From Aquaspirillum sp. LM1 (GTDB taxonomy: Bacteria > Pseudomonadota > Gammaproteobacteria > Burkholderiales > Aquaspirillaceae): a stretch of DNA of 64,000 bases. The position numbers were made by a program, and so were the translations under genes. The stretch spans positions 1,798,001 through 1,862,000 of the forward strand of contig NZ_CP019509.1 of the NCBI RefSeq assembly GCF_002002905.1. Direction: 5' to 3'. Position 1 is the stretch's first letter; every line of letters begins with the position of its first letter. Positions 36,985-46,436 of the stretch are shown piece by piece. The notes below the pieces were generated by a model. That model was not told the DNA's origin, made no database searches, and saw only the letters and a list, made by a program, of their open reading frames with translations.

Positions 36985-37255
36985 GTAGCCAGTCACCATG
37001 ATCTGAACCGAATGACTGGCAATTCGACCGCTTTCGGCATGAGCTTCACCTCCGGCGTCATTCCCGCGCAGGCGGGAATCCAGGAGTATCCACAGCGTAC
37101 AGCGGTGTGAGCTCTCACCAGCGCTTACCTGCGCTATGCCCACGGCGCACGCTGTGGCGCGGTCTGGGTTCCCGCCTGCGCTGGAATGACGCGGTGTAGC
37201 GCGACGAGTGGTTCGTCGTGGAACATGAACTCTTGTGTTTCAGCGTGACTGGCTA
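36985..37255. mobile_element. Second MITE-like element (271 bp) with 11-15 bp perfect terminal repeats
   Basis: CTAGTAGCCAGTCAC at 36981-36995 and its exact complement GTGACTGGCTACTAG at 37245-37259 bracket a non-coding 250-bp interior. If the outer CTAG is a target duplication, the element runs 36985-37255 with 11-bp inverted ends TAGCCAGTCAC; because CTAG is its own complement, it could equally belong to the repeat. The interior carries two inverted copies of the ATTCCC-type repeat. It lies between the AT-rich cassette and yejE, exactly where yejF would be expected. Confidence 0.7.
37060..37079. repeat. dRS3-like repeat ATTCCC-N8-GGGAAT
   Basis: ATTCCCGCGCAGGCGGGAAT fits the Neisseria dRS3 consensus exactly. 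Further copies: 9715-9734 and 33575-33594 inside the MITEs, and an inverted imperfect copy (GGTTCCCGCCTGCGCTGGAAT) at about 37168-37188. Confidence 0.7.
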
Positions 37256-37349
37256 CTAGCGTTGTTGTGTGACCTTGCCGTACTCCCTGTACTGTCTGCG
37301 GTCACACGCCTAGCCAGGACCGCTTCGCTGCGTTTGGTGAGCGGCTTTA

Positions 37350-38381
37350 TTACCCCCTGCGCGTATCCGCCGCCTCCCGCAACGCTTCGCCAATAAAAAT
37401 CAGCAGCACCAGCGTGCCCACCAGCACGCCAAAGGTGGAGAGCGAAATCCACCAGGCGTCCAGGTTGTCCTTGCCCTGCGCCAGCAGTTCGCCCAGGCTG
37501 GGGGTGGAGGCGGGGACGCCCAGGCCGAGAAAGTCCAGGCTGGTCAGCGCCAGGATGGCACCGGAGATGCGAAACGGCAAAAAGGTGATCACCGGGGTGA
37601 GGCTGTTGGGCAGGATGTGCCGCCACATGATGGCCGGGCCAGACAGGCCCAGCGCGCGGGCGGCCAGCACGTATTCCATTTGCCGGTTGCGCAGAAATTC
37701 GGCGCGAACATAGTCCGATAGGCCCATCCAGCCAAACAGCGACAGCAGCGCCAGCAGCAGCCACAGGCTGGGGGTGAACAGCGAGGCAAAGATGATCAGC
37801 AGATACAGCTCGGGCAGCGAGCCCCAGATTTCGATCAGCCGTTGCAGCAGCAGGTCGGTGCGTCCGCCAAAATAGCCCTGTACCGCGCCGGCCAGAATGC
37901 CCAGCACGGTGCCCACCACGGTGAGGGCGACGGCAAACAGCACCGACAGGCGAAAGCCATACAGCAGCCGGGCCAGCACGTCGCGGCCCCGGTCGTCGGT
38001 GCCCAGCCAGTTGTCGGCAGAGGGGGCCGCCGGGTTGGCGGCCTGGGCAAAGTAGTTGATGGTGTCAAACCGGTAGGGGTTGGGCGGGTACAGCGCCCAA
38101 TTGCCGTCGCGGCTGAGCTGCTGGCGGATGAATGGGTCCAGATAGTCGGTGGGGCTGGTGAAGTCGCCACCAAAGGTGGTTTCCGGGTAGGTGTGCCACA
38201 GCGGAAAGTAATAGCTGCCCTGATACTGGGCAATCACCGGTTTGTCGTTGCTCAGCACTTCGGCAAACAGGCTCAGGCCAAACAGCGCCAGAAAAATCCA
38301 CAAGCTCCACCAGCCGCGCCGGTTGCGGGCAAAGCGCTGCCAGGCGCGCTGGCGTGGGGTGAGGATGCGCGCGTCAGTCAT
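37350..38381 (-). CDS. yejE: Oligopeptide/microcin C-type ABC importer permease YejE
   Basis: 343 residues. Binding-protein-dependent inner-membrane permease with the OppC-type N-terminal segment (RARNRRGWWSLWIF near residue 18), a periplasmic insert typical of YejE, and the EAA coupling motif AARALGLSGPAIMWRHILPN near 245. Length matches E. coli YejE (341). It overlaps the upstream GGDEF gene by 8 bp. The usual next gene, the ATPase yejF, is absent; a MITE and an AT-rich cassette follow instead. Confidence 0.92.
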   Translation of the reverse strand: MTDARILTPRQRAWQRFARNRRGWWSLWIFLALFGLSLFAEVLSNDKPVIAQYQGSYYFPLWHTYPETTFGGDFTSPTDYLDPFIRQQLSRDGNWALYPPNPYRFDTINYFAQAANPAAPSADNWLGTDDRGRDVLARLLYGFRLSVLFAVALTVVGTVLGILAGAVQGYFGGRTDLLLQRLIEIWGSLPELYLLIIFASLFTPSLWLLLALLSLFGWMGLSDYVRAEFLRNRQMEYVLAARALGLSGPAIMWRHILPNSLTPVITFLPFRISGAILALTSLDFLGLGVPASTPSLGELLAQGKDNLDAWWISLSTFGVLVGTLVLLIFIGEALREAADTRRG

Positions 38382-39474
38382 GCTCGCCGCCTTCGTTCAG
38401 GCACTGGCACACCACCCGGTTGCGACCGCCTTCCTTGGCCTGATACAGCGCGGTATCGGCTTCGTGCAGCAGGCGGCCACCGGCCTGGCTGGCGTTTTCC
38501 TGGGCGCGCAGGCCATGAAAAGTGCTTACGCCAATTGACAGGGTAACCGGAATATCCATGCCTTCACCCAGGCATACCGGGCTGGCGGCCACGGCAGCGC
38601 GAATCCGCTCGGCCACCCGCACCGCCTGGCTGGCGTCGGCTTGCACCAGCAGCGCGGCAAATTCCTCGCCGCCGTAGCGGGCCAGGGTATCGGTGATGCG
38701 CAATTGTTCCTTCACCCGGCGTGCCACTTCCTGCAGCACGGCATCGCCGGCGGGGTGGCCCCAGGTGTCGTTGATGCGCTTGAAAAAATCGATGTCAAGA
38801 AACAGCCCGGCCAGCATGCTGCCCTGGCGGTGGCTGCGGGTGATTTCCTCGTCCAGGCGCTGGTCGAAGTAACGACGGTTATGCACGCCAGTCAGCGCGT
38901 CGGTCAGCCCCAGCCGTTTCAGCCGTTCGTGGTTGAACACGTTTTCCAGGCACACCCCGGCAATGGCCGCCAGCCGGGCCAGAAAGTCGGTAGACAGCGC
39001 CGGGCTGAAGCGTTCCGGGTCGTGGCTGCCCAGCACCAGACAGCCCATCAGGTGCCCCTGACGCACCAGTGGCAAAAACGCCACACTGCCCAGGTGGTCA
39101 TGGCCGGGCAGCCAGTCGGCATGCTGGTGCGGCACAAACAGCGCCAGGCGGGTGCTCAGGTCGGGGCCAAGCTGGTTGCTGAGCGGAAACGCGCTGGCAA
39201 TAAAATGCAGCTCGGGGTAGTCGGCTTCGTCCAGCCCGATGGAGGCCAGCAGGCCGCGCACTTCGCTGGTGGGGTCTACCCAGTGCAGGTGAACGGCATC
39301 CAGCGCAAACGCCTGCTGCATTTCTGTCAGCAGCAGCGGCAGCAGCCCGGTAAAGTCGGCGGTGGCAATCAGTGCCATTTCCAGGCACTGCATTTTGGAC
39401 ATCACCTGTTCGTTATGACGGGCGTTTTCCAGCAGTTGTTCAAACGGGGTCGGCACAGCGGGGCGCTTTCTCAC
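38374..39474 (-). CDS. GAF-GGDEF diguanylate cyclase, inserted in the yej operon
   Basis: 366 residues from a GTG at 39474. An N-terminal GAF-like sensor domain (about 35-185) precedes a GGDEF domain (about 200-355) with active-site GGEEF near 268 and the inhibitory I-site RITD five residues before it, so it should make c-di-GMP with product inhibition. LFLDIDFFKRINDTWGH is the metal/nucleotide-binding region. No membrane segment. It starts 6 nt after the yejB stop and overlaps yejE, so it is translated as part of the transport operon. Confidence 0.92.
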   Translation of the reverse strand: MRKRPAVPTPFEQLLENARHNEQVMSKMQCLEMALIATADFTGLLPLLLTEMQQAFALDAVHLHWVDPTSEVRGLLASIGLDEADYPELHFIASAFPLSNQLGPDLSTRLALFVPHQHADWLPGHDHLGSVAFLPLVRQGHLMGCLVLGSHDPERFSPALSTDFLARLAAIAGVCLENVFNHERLKRLGLTDALTGVHNRRYFDQRLDEEITRSHRQGSMLAGLFLDIDFFKRINDTWGHPAGDAVLQEVARRVKEQLRITDTLARYGGEEFAALLVQADASQAVRVAERIRAAVAASPVCLGEGMDIPVTLSIGVSTFHGLRAQENASQAGGRLLHEADTALYQAKEGGRNRVVCQCLNEGGEHD

Positions 39475-39480
39475 GCCGGG

Positions 39481-40542
39481 TCAGCCCCGCGCGGCGTCAA
39501 ATTGCACGCGCGGGTCTACCCAGACATAACACAAATCGGACAACAGGCGGGTGAACAACCCCACCAGGGTAAATACATACAGGCTGCCCATCACCACCGG
39601 GTAGTCGCGCTTGACCACCGCTTCGTAGGAGAGCAGGCCCAGGCCATCCAGCGAAAACAGCGTTTCAATCAGCAGGCTGCCAGTAAAAAACGCGCCAACA
39701 AACGCCGCCGGAAAGCCGGTGACCAGCGGAATCATCGCATTGCGGAACACATGCTTGTATAAAATCTTGCGCTCCGACAAGCCCTTGGCGCGGGCGGTCA
39801 GCACATACTGGCAGCGGATTTGCTCCAGAAAGGTGTTTTTGGTCAGCAGCGTCATCACGGCAAAACTGCCCACTACCGACGCTGTCACCGGCAGCACCAG
39901 GTGCCACAGGTAGTCCATCACCTTGCCCAGTGGCGACAGCGTGGCCCAGTCGTCGCTGGTCAGCCCGCGCAGCGGAAACCACTGCAAAAAGCTGCCGCCG
40001 CCAAACAGCACCAGCAGGGCAATGCCCAGCACAAAGCCGGGAATGGCGTAGCCCACCAGAATCACCGTGCTGGTCAGCACGTCAAACGCCGAGCCATCGC
40101 GCACCGCCTTGGCAATGCCCAGCGGAATGCAGCACAGGTAAACAATCAAAAAGGTGGACAGCCCCAGGCTCATCGACACCGGCAGCTTGGACACAATCAG
40201 GCTGCCCACCGACTGATGGTGGTAAAAACTCTCGCCCAGATCAAAGCGGGCGTAGCGCGTCAGCATCTCGGCAAAGCGTTGCGGGGCGGGTTTGTCAAAG
40301 CCGTACAGCGCCTTGAGTTCGTCCAGCCGCTCCTGATCCAGCCCACCCTGCGCCCGGTACAGCCCGCCCGATGGCGCGCTGCCGGCTTCGCCGCCTTCGG
40401 CGCTGTGGCGCAGTTGCTGGGCCAGCTGTTCCACCGGCCCGCCAGGCACAAACTGGATGACCGCAAAGGTCACCAGCAAAATGCCCAGCACGGTGGGCAC
40501 CATCAGCAGCAGCCGTTTGGCCAGATAGCGCCACAGATTCAT
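39481..40542 (-). CDS. yejB: Oligopeptide/microcin C-type ABC importer permease YejB
   Basis: 353 residues from ATG 40542, which overlaps the yejA stop (ATGA). First helix RLLLMVPTVLGILLVTFAVIQ, a periplasmic loop carrying the YejB-type GGLYRAQGGLDQERLDELKA, and the coupling motif TARAKGLSERKILYKHVFRN near residue 265 identify the OppB/YejB class. Works with YejA and YejE. Confidence 0.92.
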   Translation of the reverse strand: MNLWRYLAKRLLLMVPTVLGILLVTFAVIQFVPGGPVEQLAQQLRHSAEGGEAGSAPSGGLYRAQGGLDQERLDELKALYGFDKPAPQRFAEMLTRYARFDLGESFYHHQSVGSLIVSKLPVSMSLGLSTFLIVYLCCIPLGIAKAVRDGSAFDVLTSTVILVGYAIPGFVLGIALLVLFGGGSFLQWFPLRGLTSDDWATLSPLGKVMDYLWHLVLPVTASVVGSFAVMTLLTKNTFLEQIRCQYVLTARAKGLSERKILYKHVFRNAMIPLVTGFPAAFVGAFFTGSLLIETLFSLDGLGLLSYEAVVKRDYPVVMGSLYVFTLVGLFTRLLSDLCYVWVDPRVQFDAARG

Positions 40543-42362
40543 TGGGTGTCTCCACTGGCGCGGGCCGGCAAGGCCCACCAGGTGCGCATTACCCAGTCCT
40601 GCGCGGCAAAATAGCGCGGCAGACGGTCCGGACGGCCAAAAATATCGCGGTAGGCAATGCGGTGATAGGCCAGATGCCAGTTGGGCACCAGGTAGTAGCC
40701 AGCGCGCAGCACCCGGTCCAGCGCCCGGCTGGCGGCGCGCAGTTCGTGGCGGTTGTGAAAGGTGAGAAAGCGCTGCAGCAGCGCGTCCACCGCCGGATCG
40801 CGCAGGCCCAGCACATTATTGGAGCCAGGCTGGCTGGCGGCGGCGCTGCCAAAGTAATCCAGCTGTTCATTGCCGGGGCTGGCCGACTGGCCAAAGCCGG
40901 AGATGGTCATGTCAAAGTCAAACTGGTTGAGCTTTTGCTGAAAAATCGCCGGGTCTACCATGCGCACGGTCATGTGTACGCCCAGTTTTTCCAGATTGCG
41001 CTGATACGGCGCGGCCACCCGCTCGAAGGTGCGCGAGTAGGTGAGAAACTCAAACGTCAGCGGCTGGCCGGCAGCGTTAACCAGCTGGCCGTCGCGCATG
41101 CGCCAGCCGGCGTCGGCCAGCAGCTTTTGCGCCTGGCGCAGATTGGCGCGCAGGCTGAGCGCATCCGGGCTTTTTGGTGCGTCAATGGCCGGGCCGAACA
41201 CCGCCGGGTCGAGCCGGTCTTTCAGCGGGGTGAGCAGCGCCAGTTCGTCGGCGTCGGGCAGGCCGCTGGCGGCCAGGTCGCTGTTGCTGAAATAGCTGTC
41301 GCTGCGGGTGTACTGGCGGTAAAACAGCTGGCGGTTGGCCCAGTCGAAGTCAAATGCCAGTACCAGCGCCTGACGCACGCGCTTGTCGGCAAACAAGGGC
41401 CGGCGCAGGTTCATGGCAAAGCCCTGCATGCCGGCACCATTGCCGTGCGGCACTTCCAGCTTTTTGATCGCTCCGCTGGCAAATGCCCGACCGGTATAGC
41501 CACGCGCCCACAGCTTGGCCACGTTTTCGGCAGACACGTCAAACTCGCCAGCCTTGAAGGCTTCCAGCCGCACGGTGTCGTCCAGCAGATAGCGGAATTC
41601 AATCCGGTCGAAGTTGTACTGCCCGCGTCGGCTGGGCAGCTCGCGCGCCCAGTAGTCGGCGCGGCGCTGGTACACGCTGAACTTGCCCAGTGCGTGGCGC
41701 TCCAGCCGGTAAGGGCCGCTGGCCAGCGGCGGCTGCAGTGTGCGGCTGGCCAGCGGCTGGCCTTGCAGCCAGCGGCGGGAAAACACCGGCAGCTCGCCCA
41801 GAATCATGTGCAGTTCGGCGTTGCGCTGGCGAAAGTCAAAGCGCACCGTGCGTTCATCCACCACCACTGCCTGCCTGACGTCGCCCCAGTACATGCGGTA
41901 GCGCGGGTGGGCGGTCTTGTCGCGGGTCAGCGTGTCAAAACTGGCCTTGACGTCTTCGGCCAGCACTGGCGAGCCATCGCTGAAGCGCGCCTGCGGGTGC
42001 AGGTGAAAGCGCACCGACAGGCCATCCGCCGCCAGGCTCATGTCATCGGCCAGCAGGCCATACATGGAAGATGGCTCATCCAGGCTTTTTTCTGCCAGGG
42101 TGTCCACCAGCAGGCCCAAGCCGGATTCCTTGTCGCCCTTGAGGGTGAACGGGTTGAGCGAGTCAAAGCCGCCCAGCGCCGGCAGCACCAGCCGCCCACC
42201 CTTGGGCGCGTTTGGATTAACGTAGTCAAAGTGCTGAAAGCCCGCCGGATACCGGGGCGCATCGCCCAGCGCCATGGCTGCCGCCGCCTGGGCCGCGCCG
42301 CTGGCCAGCAGCAGCGCAAGCAGGCAAAACTGCCACAAAAAAGAAAGATGTCGTATCCGCAT
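40539..42362 (-). CDS. yejA: Periplasmic peptide-binding protein YejA (SBP family 5)
   Basis: 607 residues: signal peptide to about residue 28 (QAAAAMA), then an SBP_bac_5 domain with HFDYVNPNAPKGGRLVLPAL, FHLHPQARFSDGSPVLAEDV and FVLGLRDPAVDALLQR-like C-terminal segments. YejA captures oligopeptides (and microcin C in E. coli) for YejBEF. I chose ATG 42362 (MRIRHLSF), which begins a normal signal peptide; ATG 42371 would add three residues. Start of the operon; its 5' end is divergent from fabI, with only 72 bp between them. Confidence 0.9.
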   Translation of the reverse strand: MRIRHLSFLWQFCLLALLLASGAAQAAAAMALGDAPRYPAGFQHFDYVNPNAPKGGRLVLPALGGFDSLNPFTLKGDKESGLGLLVDTLAEKSLDEPSSMYGLLADDMSLAADGLSVRFHLHPQARFSDGSPVLAEDVKASFDTLTRDKTAHPRYRMYWGDVRQAVVVDERTVRFDFRQRNAELHMILGELPVFSRRWLQGQPLASRTLQPPLASGPYRLERHALGKFSVYQRRADYWARELPSRRGQYNFDRIEFRYLLDDTVRLEAFKAGEFDVSAENVAKLWARGYTGRAFASGAIKKLEVPHGNGAGMQGFAMNLRRPLFADKRVRQALVLAFDFDWANRQLFYRQYTRSDSYFSNSDLAASGLPDADELALLTPLKDRLDPAVFGPAIDAPKSPDALSLRANLRQAQKLLADAGWRMRDGQLVNAAGQPLTFEFLTYSRTFERVAAPYQRNLEKLGVHMTVRMVDPAIFQQKLNQFDFDMTISGFGQSASPGNEQLDYFGSAAASQPGSNNVLGLRDPAVDALLQRFLTFHNRHELRAASRALDRVLRAGYYLVPNWHLAYHRIAYRDIFGRPDRLPRYFAAQDWVMRTWWALPARASGDTQ

Positions 42363-42396
42363 GCACAGCATTGTAAAGCGCAGCCCCGGCTTAGGC

Positions 42397-42402
42397 TATA
42401 AT
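42397..42402 (+). promoter_or_regulatory. -10 element of the fabI promoter
   Basis: A consensus TATAAT lies 32 bp upstream of the fabI ATG. A matching -35 is weak: TTGTAA at 42371-42376 would leave a 20-bp spacer. Confidence 0.5.
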
Positions 42403-42434
42403 CGCCCAGTTTTCCGACTTACCAAGGACTGACG

Positions 42435-43226
42435 ATGGGTTTTCTGCAAGACAAAAAGATCCTGATTACCGGCCTGCTTTCCAACCGCTCGATCGCCTAC
42501 GGCATTGCCAAAGCCTGTCATCGTGAAGGTGCGCAGCTGGCCTTTACCTATGTGAACGACAAGCTCAAGGATCGTGTGGTTGACCTGGCCGCCGAGTTCG
42601 GCAGTGATCTGGTGTTGCGCTGCGATGTTGCCAACGATGACGACATCACCCAGGTATTCGAGCAGTTGGCCCAGCAGTGGGACGGGCTGGATGGTTTTGT
42701 CCATGCCATCGCCTTTGCCCCGCGCGAATCGCTGGAAGGCGACTTCCTGGATTCGCTCAGCCGCGAAGCCTTCCAGGTGGCGCACGACATCAGCTCGTAC
42801 AGCTTCCCGGCGCTGGCCAAAGCCGCCCGCCCGATGATGCGTGGCCGCAATGGTGCCTGCCTGACGCTGTCCTACCTGGGCGCGGTGCGCGCCATCCCGC
42901 ATTACAATGTGATGGGCCTGGCCAAGGCCAGCCTGGAAGCCAGCGTGCGCTTTACCGCCGCCAGCCTGGGCCGCGACAATATCCGCGCCAACGGCATTTC
43001 TGCCGGCCCGATCAAGACCCTGGCGGCTTCCGGTATTTCCGGCTTTGGCAAACTGCTGAAAATGGCCTCGGACAATTCGCCGCTCAAGCGCAATGTCACC
43101 ATTGAAGAAGTCGGCAATACCGCCGCCTTCCTGCTCTCCGACCTGGCGTCGGGCATTACCGGCGAAATCACCTATGTGGACGCCGGTTACAGCATCAATG
43201 CCCTGAACGTGCCGGAAGAAGCATAA
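42435..43226 (+). CDS. fabI: Enoyl-[acyl-carrier-protein] reductase (NADH) FabI
   Basis: 263 residues, an atypical short-chain dehydrogenase that catalyses the last step of each fatty-acid elongation round. [15 protein letters not shown] at residues 10-24 is the FabI nucleotide-binding start; catalytic Tyr and Lys lie in [14 protein letters not shown] (Tyr-x6-Lys) near 155; [17 protein letters not shown] near 188 is the substrate-loop region. Length matches E. coli FabI (262). Read divergently from yejA. Confidence 0.96.
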   Translation: MGFLQDKKILITGLLSNRSIAYGIAKACHREGAQLAFTYVNDKLKDRVVDLAAEFGSDLVLRCDVANDDDITQVFEQLAQQWDGLDGFVHAIAFAPRESLEGDFLDSLSREAFQVAHDISSYSFPALAKAARPMMRGRNGACLTLSYLGAVRAIPHYNVMGLAKASLEASVRFTAASLGRDNIRANGISAGPIKTLAASGISGFGKLLKMASDNSPLKRNVTIEEVGNTAAFLLSDLASGITGEITYVDAGYSINALNVPEEA

Positions 43227-43235
43227 GCCCGGTTG

Positions 43236-43270
43236 CCACGGGCGGCCTGCCAGCAGGATGCCGCCCGTGG
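43236..43270 (+). terminator. Strong hairpin downstream of fabI
   Basis: CCACGGGCGGC (43236-43246) and its exact complement (43260-43270) form an 11-bp GC-rich stem with a 13-nt loop, 10 bp after the fabI stop. No T-run follows, so it may be a processing or factor-assisted terminator. Confidence 0.5.
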
Positions 43271-43412
43271 TGCCTGCCGCGCCAACACGCCCCCGGCGCA
43301 GCCCTCCTCTGGCCCGGTGCCGGTGCGGGGCGCAGGCCCCGGCAGGCGGCCCGGCTGGAACCCCCCGCCCGAAGCGGCTACAATCCAGGGGTTTGCATTC
43401 TGTCTGTTCATC

Positions 43413-43652
43413 ATGGCCCCTACTGCGCCTGTCGCCCCTGCCTCGTTTGAAGAAGCTGTCTCCCGCCTGGAAAGTCTGATCCGCGAGATGGAAAGTGGCG
43501 AACTGCCGCTGGATGCCTCGCTGGCCGCCTACCAGCAGGGCACCGAACTGATCCGTTTTTGCCAGGCCAGGCTGGCCGACGCCGAGCAGCAGCTCAGCGT
43601 GCTGGAAAACGGCGAACTGAAACCGTTGTCGCTGGAGGTGGCTGATGTCTGA
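43413..43652 (+). CDS. xseB: Exodeoxyribonuclease VII small subunit
   Basis: 79 residues. Matches XseB through [20 protein letters not shown] and [19 protein letters not shown], the two helices that bind XseA. ExoVII degrades single-stranded DNA. Genes xseB, ispA and dxs form the operon common in proteobacteria; xseB overlaps ispA by 8 bp. Start chosen at ATG 43413, which begins the family alignment. A -10-like TACAAT lies at 43379-43384. Confidence 0.93.
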   Translation: MAPTAPVAPASFEEAVSRLESLIREMESGELPLDASLAAYQQGTELIRFCQARLADAEQQLSVLENGELKPLSLEVADV

Positions 43653-44541
43653 TGGCGAATTTATCGGCTGGATGAGCGCCATCCAGCAAGAAATGGAAAC
43701 CCTTCTGGCGGCGCAGCTGCCCAACCCGGAACACGAACCACGCGCGCTGAATGCCGCCATGCGCTACGCCACCCTGGGCGGTGGCAAGCGGGTGCGGGCG
43801 CTGCTGGTGTTTGCGGCTGGCGAACTGGTCAATGCCGCGCCAGCGGCGCTGGGCCGGGCGGCGGCGGCGGTGGAGATGATCCACGCCTATTCGCTGGTAC
43901 ACGACGACCTGCCGTGCATGGACGACGACGTGCTGCGCCGTGGCAAGCCCACCTGCCATGTGGCGTTTGACGAAGCGACTGCGCTGCTGGCCGGCGATGC
44001 GCTGCAAACCCAGGCATTTGCCGTGCTGGCCGCCGACCACGGCGACCTGGCTCCGGCCCGTCAGCTGGCCATGTTGCGCCTGCTCAGTCATGCCTCTGGC
44101 GCGCTGGGTATGGCCGGCGGCCAGGCCATCGACCTGGCCTCGGTGGGCCAGGCGCTGACGCTGCCGCAGCTGGAATTCATGCACGCGCTGAAAACCGGCG
44201 CGCTGATCCGCGCCGCCGTGCTGCTGGGCGCGCTGGCCGGCGATGCACTGAGCGACGAGGCCATGGCCCGGCTCGACCACTTTGCCCGCACCATCGGCCT
44301 GGCTTTCCAGGTGGTGGACGACGTACTCGACTGCGAAGCCGACAGCGCCACGCTGGGCAAAACCGCCGGCAAGGACGCCGCCCACGACAAACCCACCTAC
44401 GTCAGCCTGCTGGGTCTGGCTGAAGCCCGGCGCATGGCGCAGGGTCTGCGCGAGGAAGCCTTTGCCGCGCTGGTGCCGTTTGGTGCATCTGCGGAACGTC
44501 TGCGCGCGCTGGCTGACTATATTGTTGTCCGTTCTTTTTGA
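43645..44541 (+). CDS. ispA: Farnesyl diphosphate synthase (class I polyprenyl synthase)
   Basis: 298 residues. Condenses isopentenyl and dimethylallyl/geranyl diphosphates to farnesyl diphosphate. First Asp-rich motif [12 protein letters not shown] near residue 86, [10 protein letters not shown] near 46, second Asp-rich motif QVVDDVLD near 228 and the FARM-adjacent [16 protein letters not shown]. Lies between xseB and dxs, all parts of isoprenoid supply. Confidence 0.95.
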   Translation: MSDGEFIGWMSAIQQEMETLLAAQLPNPEHEPRALNAAMRYATLGGGKRVRALLVFAAGELVNAAPAALGRAAAAVEMIHAYSLVHDDLPCMDDDVLRRGKPTCHVAFDEATALLAGDALQTQAFAVLAADHGDLAPARQLAMLRLLSHASGALGMAGGQAIDLASVGQALTLPQLEFMHALKTGALIRAAVLLGALAGDALSDEAMARLDHFARTIGLAFQVVDDVLDCEADSATLGKTAGKDAAHDKPTYVSLLGLAEARRMAQGLREEAFAALVPFGASAERLRALADYIVVRSF

Positions 44542-44555
44542 TTAGGCTTGACCGC

Positions 44556-46436
44556 ATGACCACTGCCGCACGCTATCCCCTGCTCGACACCATCGACCTG
44601 CCTGCCGACCTGCGCCGGCTCGACCGCCGCCAGCTGCCACAACTGGCGCGCGAGCTGCGCGAGTTTCTGGTGGAGTCGGTCAGCAAGACCGGTGGCCACT
44701 TCGCTTCCAACCTGGGCTGCATCGAGCTGACCGTGGCGCTGCACTATGTGTTCGACACCCCGCACGACCGGCTGGTATGGGACGTGGGCCACCAGACCTA
44801 CCCGCATAAAATCCTGACGGGCCGGCGCGCGCGCATGGACACCATGCGCATGAAAGACGGCCTGGCCGGCTTTCCCAAGCGCGAAGAATCCGAATACGAC
44901 ACCTTTGGCGTCGGCCATTCGTCCACCTCAATTGGCGCGGCGCTGGGCATGGCTGCCGCCGCCCGCACCCAGGGCCAGGCGCGCAAGGTGGTGGCGGTGA
45001 TTGGCGACGGCGCGATGACCGCCGGCATGGCCTTCGAGGCGCTGAACAACGCCGGCGCGATGGACACCGACCTGCTGGTGATCCTCAACGACAACGATAT
45101 GTCGATCTCGCCCAATGTCGGCGCGCTCAACCACTACCTGACCAAGCTGATGTCCGGACGCTTTTACGCCGCAGTCAAAGAAGGCTCCAGCAAGGTGCTG
45201 GGCATGGCCCCGCCGGTGCATGCGCTGGTCAAACGCGCCGAAGAACACGTCAAGGGCATGATCACCCCCGGCGCGCTGTTTGAAGAATTTGGCTTTAACT
45301 ATCTTGGCCCGATCGACGGCCACGACCTGGACACCCTGGTGGAAACCCTGGGCAATGTGCGCAAGCTCAAGGGCCCGCAGTTCCTGCATGTGGTCACCAA
45401 AAAGGGCCAGGGTTACAAGCTGGCAGAAAAAGACCCGATTGCTTATCACGGCGTGTCGCGCTTCAGCCCGGAAAACGGCCTGGCCGGCGGCAAGAGCGGC
45501 GGGAAGCCCAGCTACACCCAGGTGTTTGGCGACTGGCTGTGCGACATGGCCAAGCAGGATAGCCGGCTGGTGGGCATTACCCCGGCCATGCGCGAAGGCT
45601 CGGGCATGGTGCGCTTTGCCGGCGAATATGCCGACCGCTATTTTGACGTGGGCATTGCCGAGCAGCACGCCGTGACGTTTGCCGCCGGGCTGGCCTGTGA
45701 AGGCATCAAGCCGGTGGTGGCGATTTATTCCACCTTTTTGCAACGCGCTTACGATCAGCTGATTCACGATGTAGCGCTGCAAAACCTGCCGGTGGTGTTC
45801 GCCATCGACCGTGCCGGCTTGGTCGGTGCCGACGGCCCCACCCACGCTGGCGCGTTTGATCTGTCCTTCCTGCGCTGCATCCCCAATATGGTGGTGATGG
45901 CGCCGTCGGACGAAAACGAATGCCGGCAAATGCTGTACACCGCCTTCACCCTGGACGCGCCCACGGCGGTGCGCTATCCGCGCGGCACCGGCCCCGGCGC
46001 GCATATCCAGAGCGAGATGACCGCGCTGCCGGTTGGCCAGGGCCATATCCGCCGCCAGGGCGACGGCGGCGTGGCATTTCTGGCCTTTGGCAGCATGGTC
46101 ACTCCGGCCATGGCCGCTGCCGAGGCGCTGAATGCCACGGTGGCCGACATGCGCTTTGTCAAACCGCTGGACGAAGCGCTGGTGCGCCAGCTGGCCGCCA
46201 GCCATCGTCTGCTGGTTACCGTAGAAGAAAACGTCATCCAGGGCGGGGCGGGCAGCGCCGTGCTGGAAGCACTGAGCGCCGCCGGCCTGGACAACACCCC
46301 CTGTCTGCAACTGGGCCTGCCCGACAGCTATGTCGAGCACGGCGACCCGGCGCTGCTGCTGGCCGACTGCGGGCTGGACGCCGCCGGGCTGGAAGCCAGC
46401 GTGCGGGCGCGCCTGGCCGTCCAGGCGGACGCCTGA
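44556..46436 (+). CDS. dxs: 1-Deoxy-D-xylulose-5-phosphate synthase
   Basis: 626 residues. Thiamine-diphosphate enzyme that makes DXP from pyruvate and glyceraldehyde 3-phosphate, the entry step of the MEP pathway. [10 protein letters not shown] near residue 48, [17 protein letters not shown] near 75, ThDP motif [18 protein letters not shown] near 150 and the transketolase-like C-terminal part with [17 protein letters not shown] near 365. ATG 44556 chosen; the TTG at 44538 overlaps ispA. Its TGA overlaps the next start (TGATG). Confidence 0.96.
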   Translation: MTTAARYPLLDTIDLPADLRRLDRRQLPQLARELREFLVESVSKTGGHFASNLGCIELTVALHYVFDTPHDRLVWDVGHQTYPHKILTGRRARMDTMRMKDGLAGFPKREESEYDTFGVGHSSTSIGAALGMAAAARTQGQARKVVAVIGDGAMTAGMAFEALNNAGAMDTDLLVILNDNDMSISPNVGALNHYLTKLMSGRFYAAVKEGSSKVLGMAPPVHALVKRAEEHVKGMITPGALFEEFGFNYLGPIDGHDLDTLVETLGNVRKLKGPQFLHVVTKKGQGYKLAEKDPIAYHGVSRFSPENGLAGGKSGGKPSYTQVFGDWLCDMAKQDSRLVGITPAMREGSGMVRFAGEYADRYFDVGIAEQHAVTFAAGLACEGIKPVVAIYSTFLQRAYDQLIHDVALQNLPVVFAIDRAGLVGADGPTHAGAFDLSFLRCIPNMVVMAPSDENECRQMLYTAFTLDAPTAVRYPRGTGPGAHIQSEMTALPVGQGHIRRQGDGGVAFLAFGSMVTPAMAAAEALNATVADMRFVKPLDEALVRQLAASHRLLVTVEENVIQGGAGSAVLEALSAAGLDNTPCLQLGLPDSYVEHGDPALLLADCGLDAAGLEASVRARLAVQADA

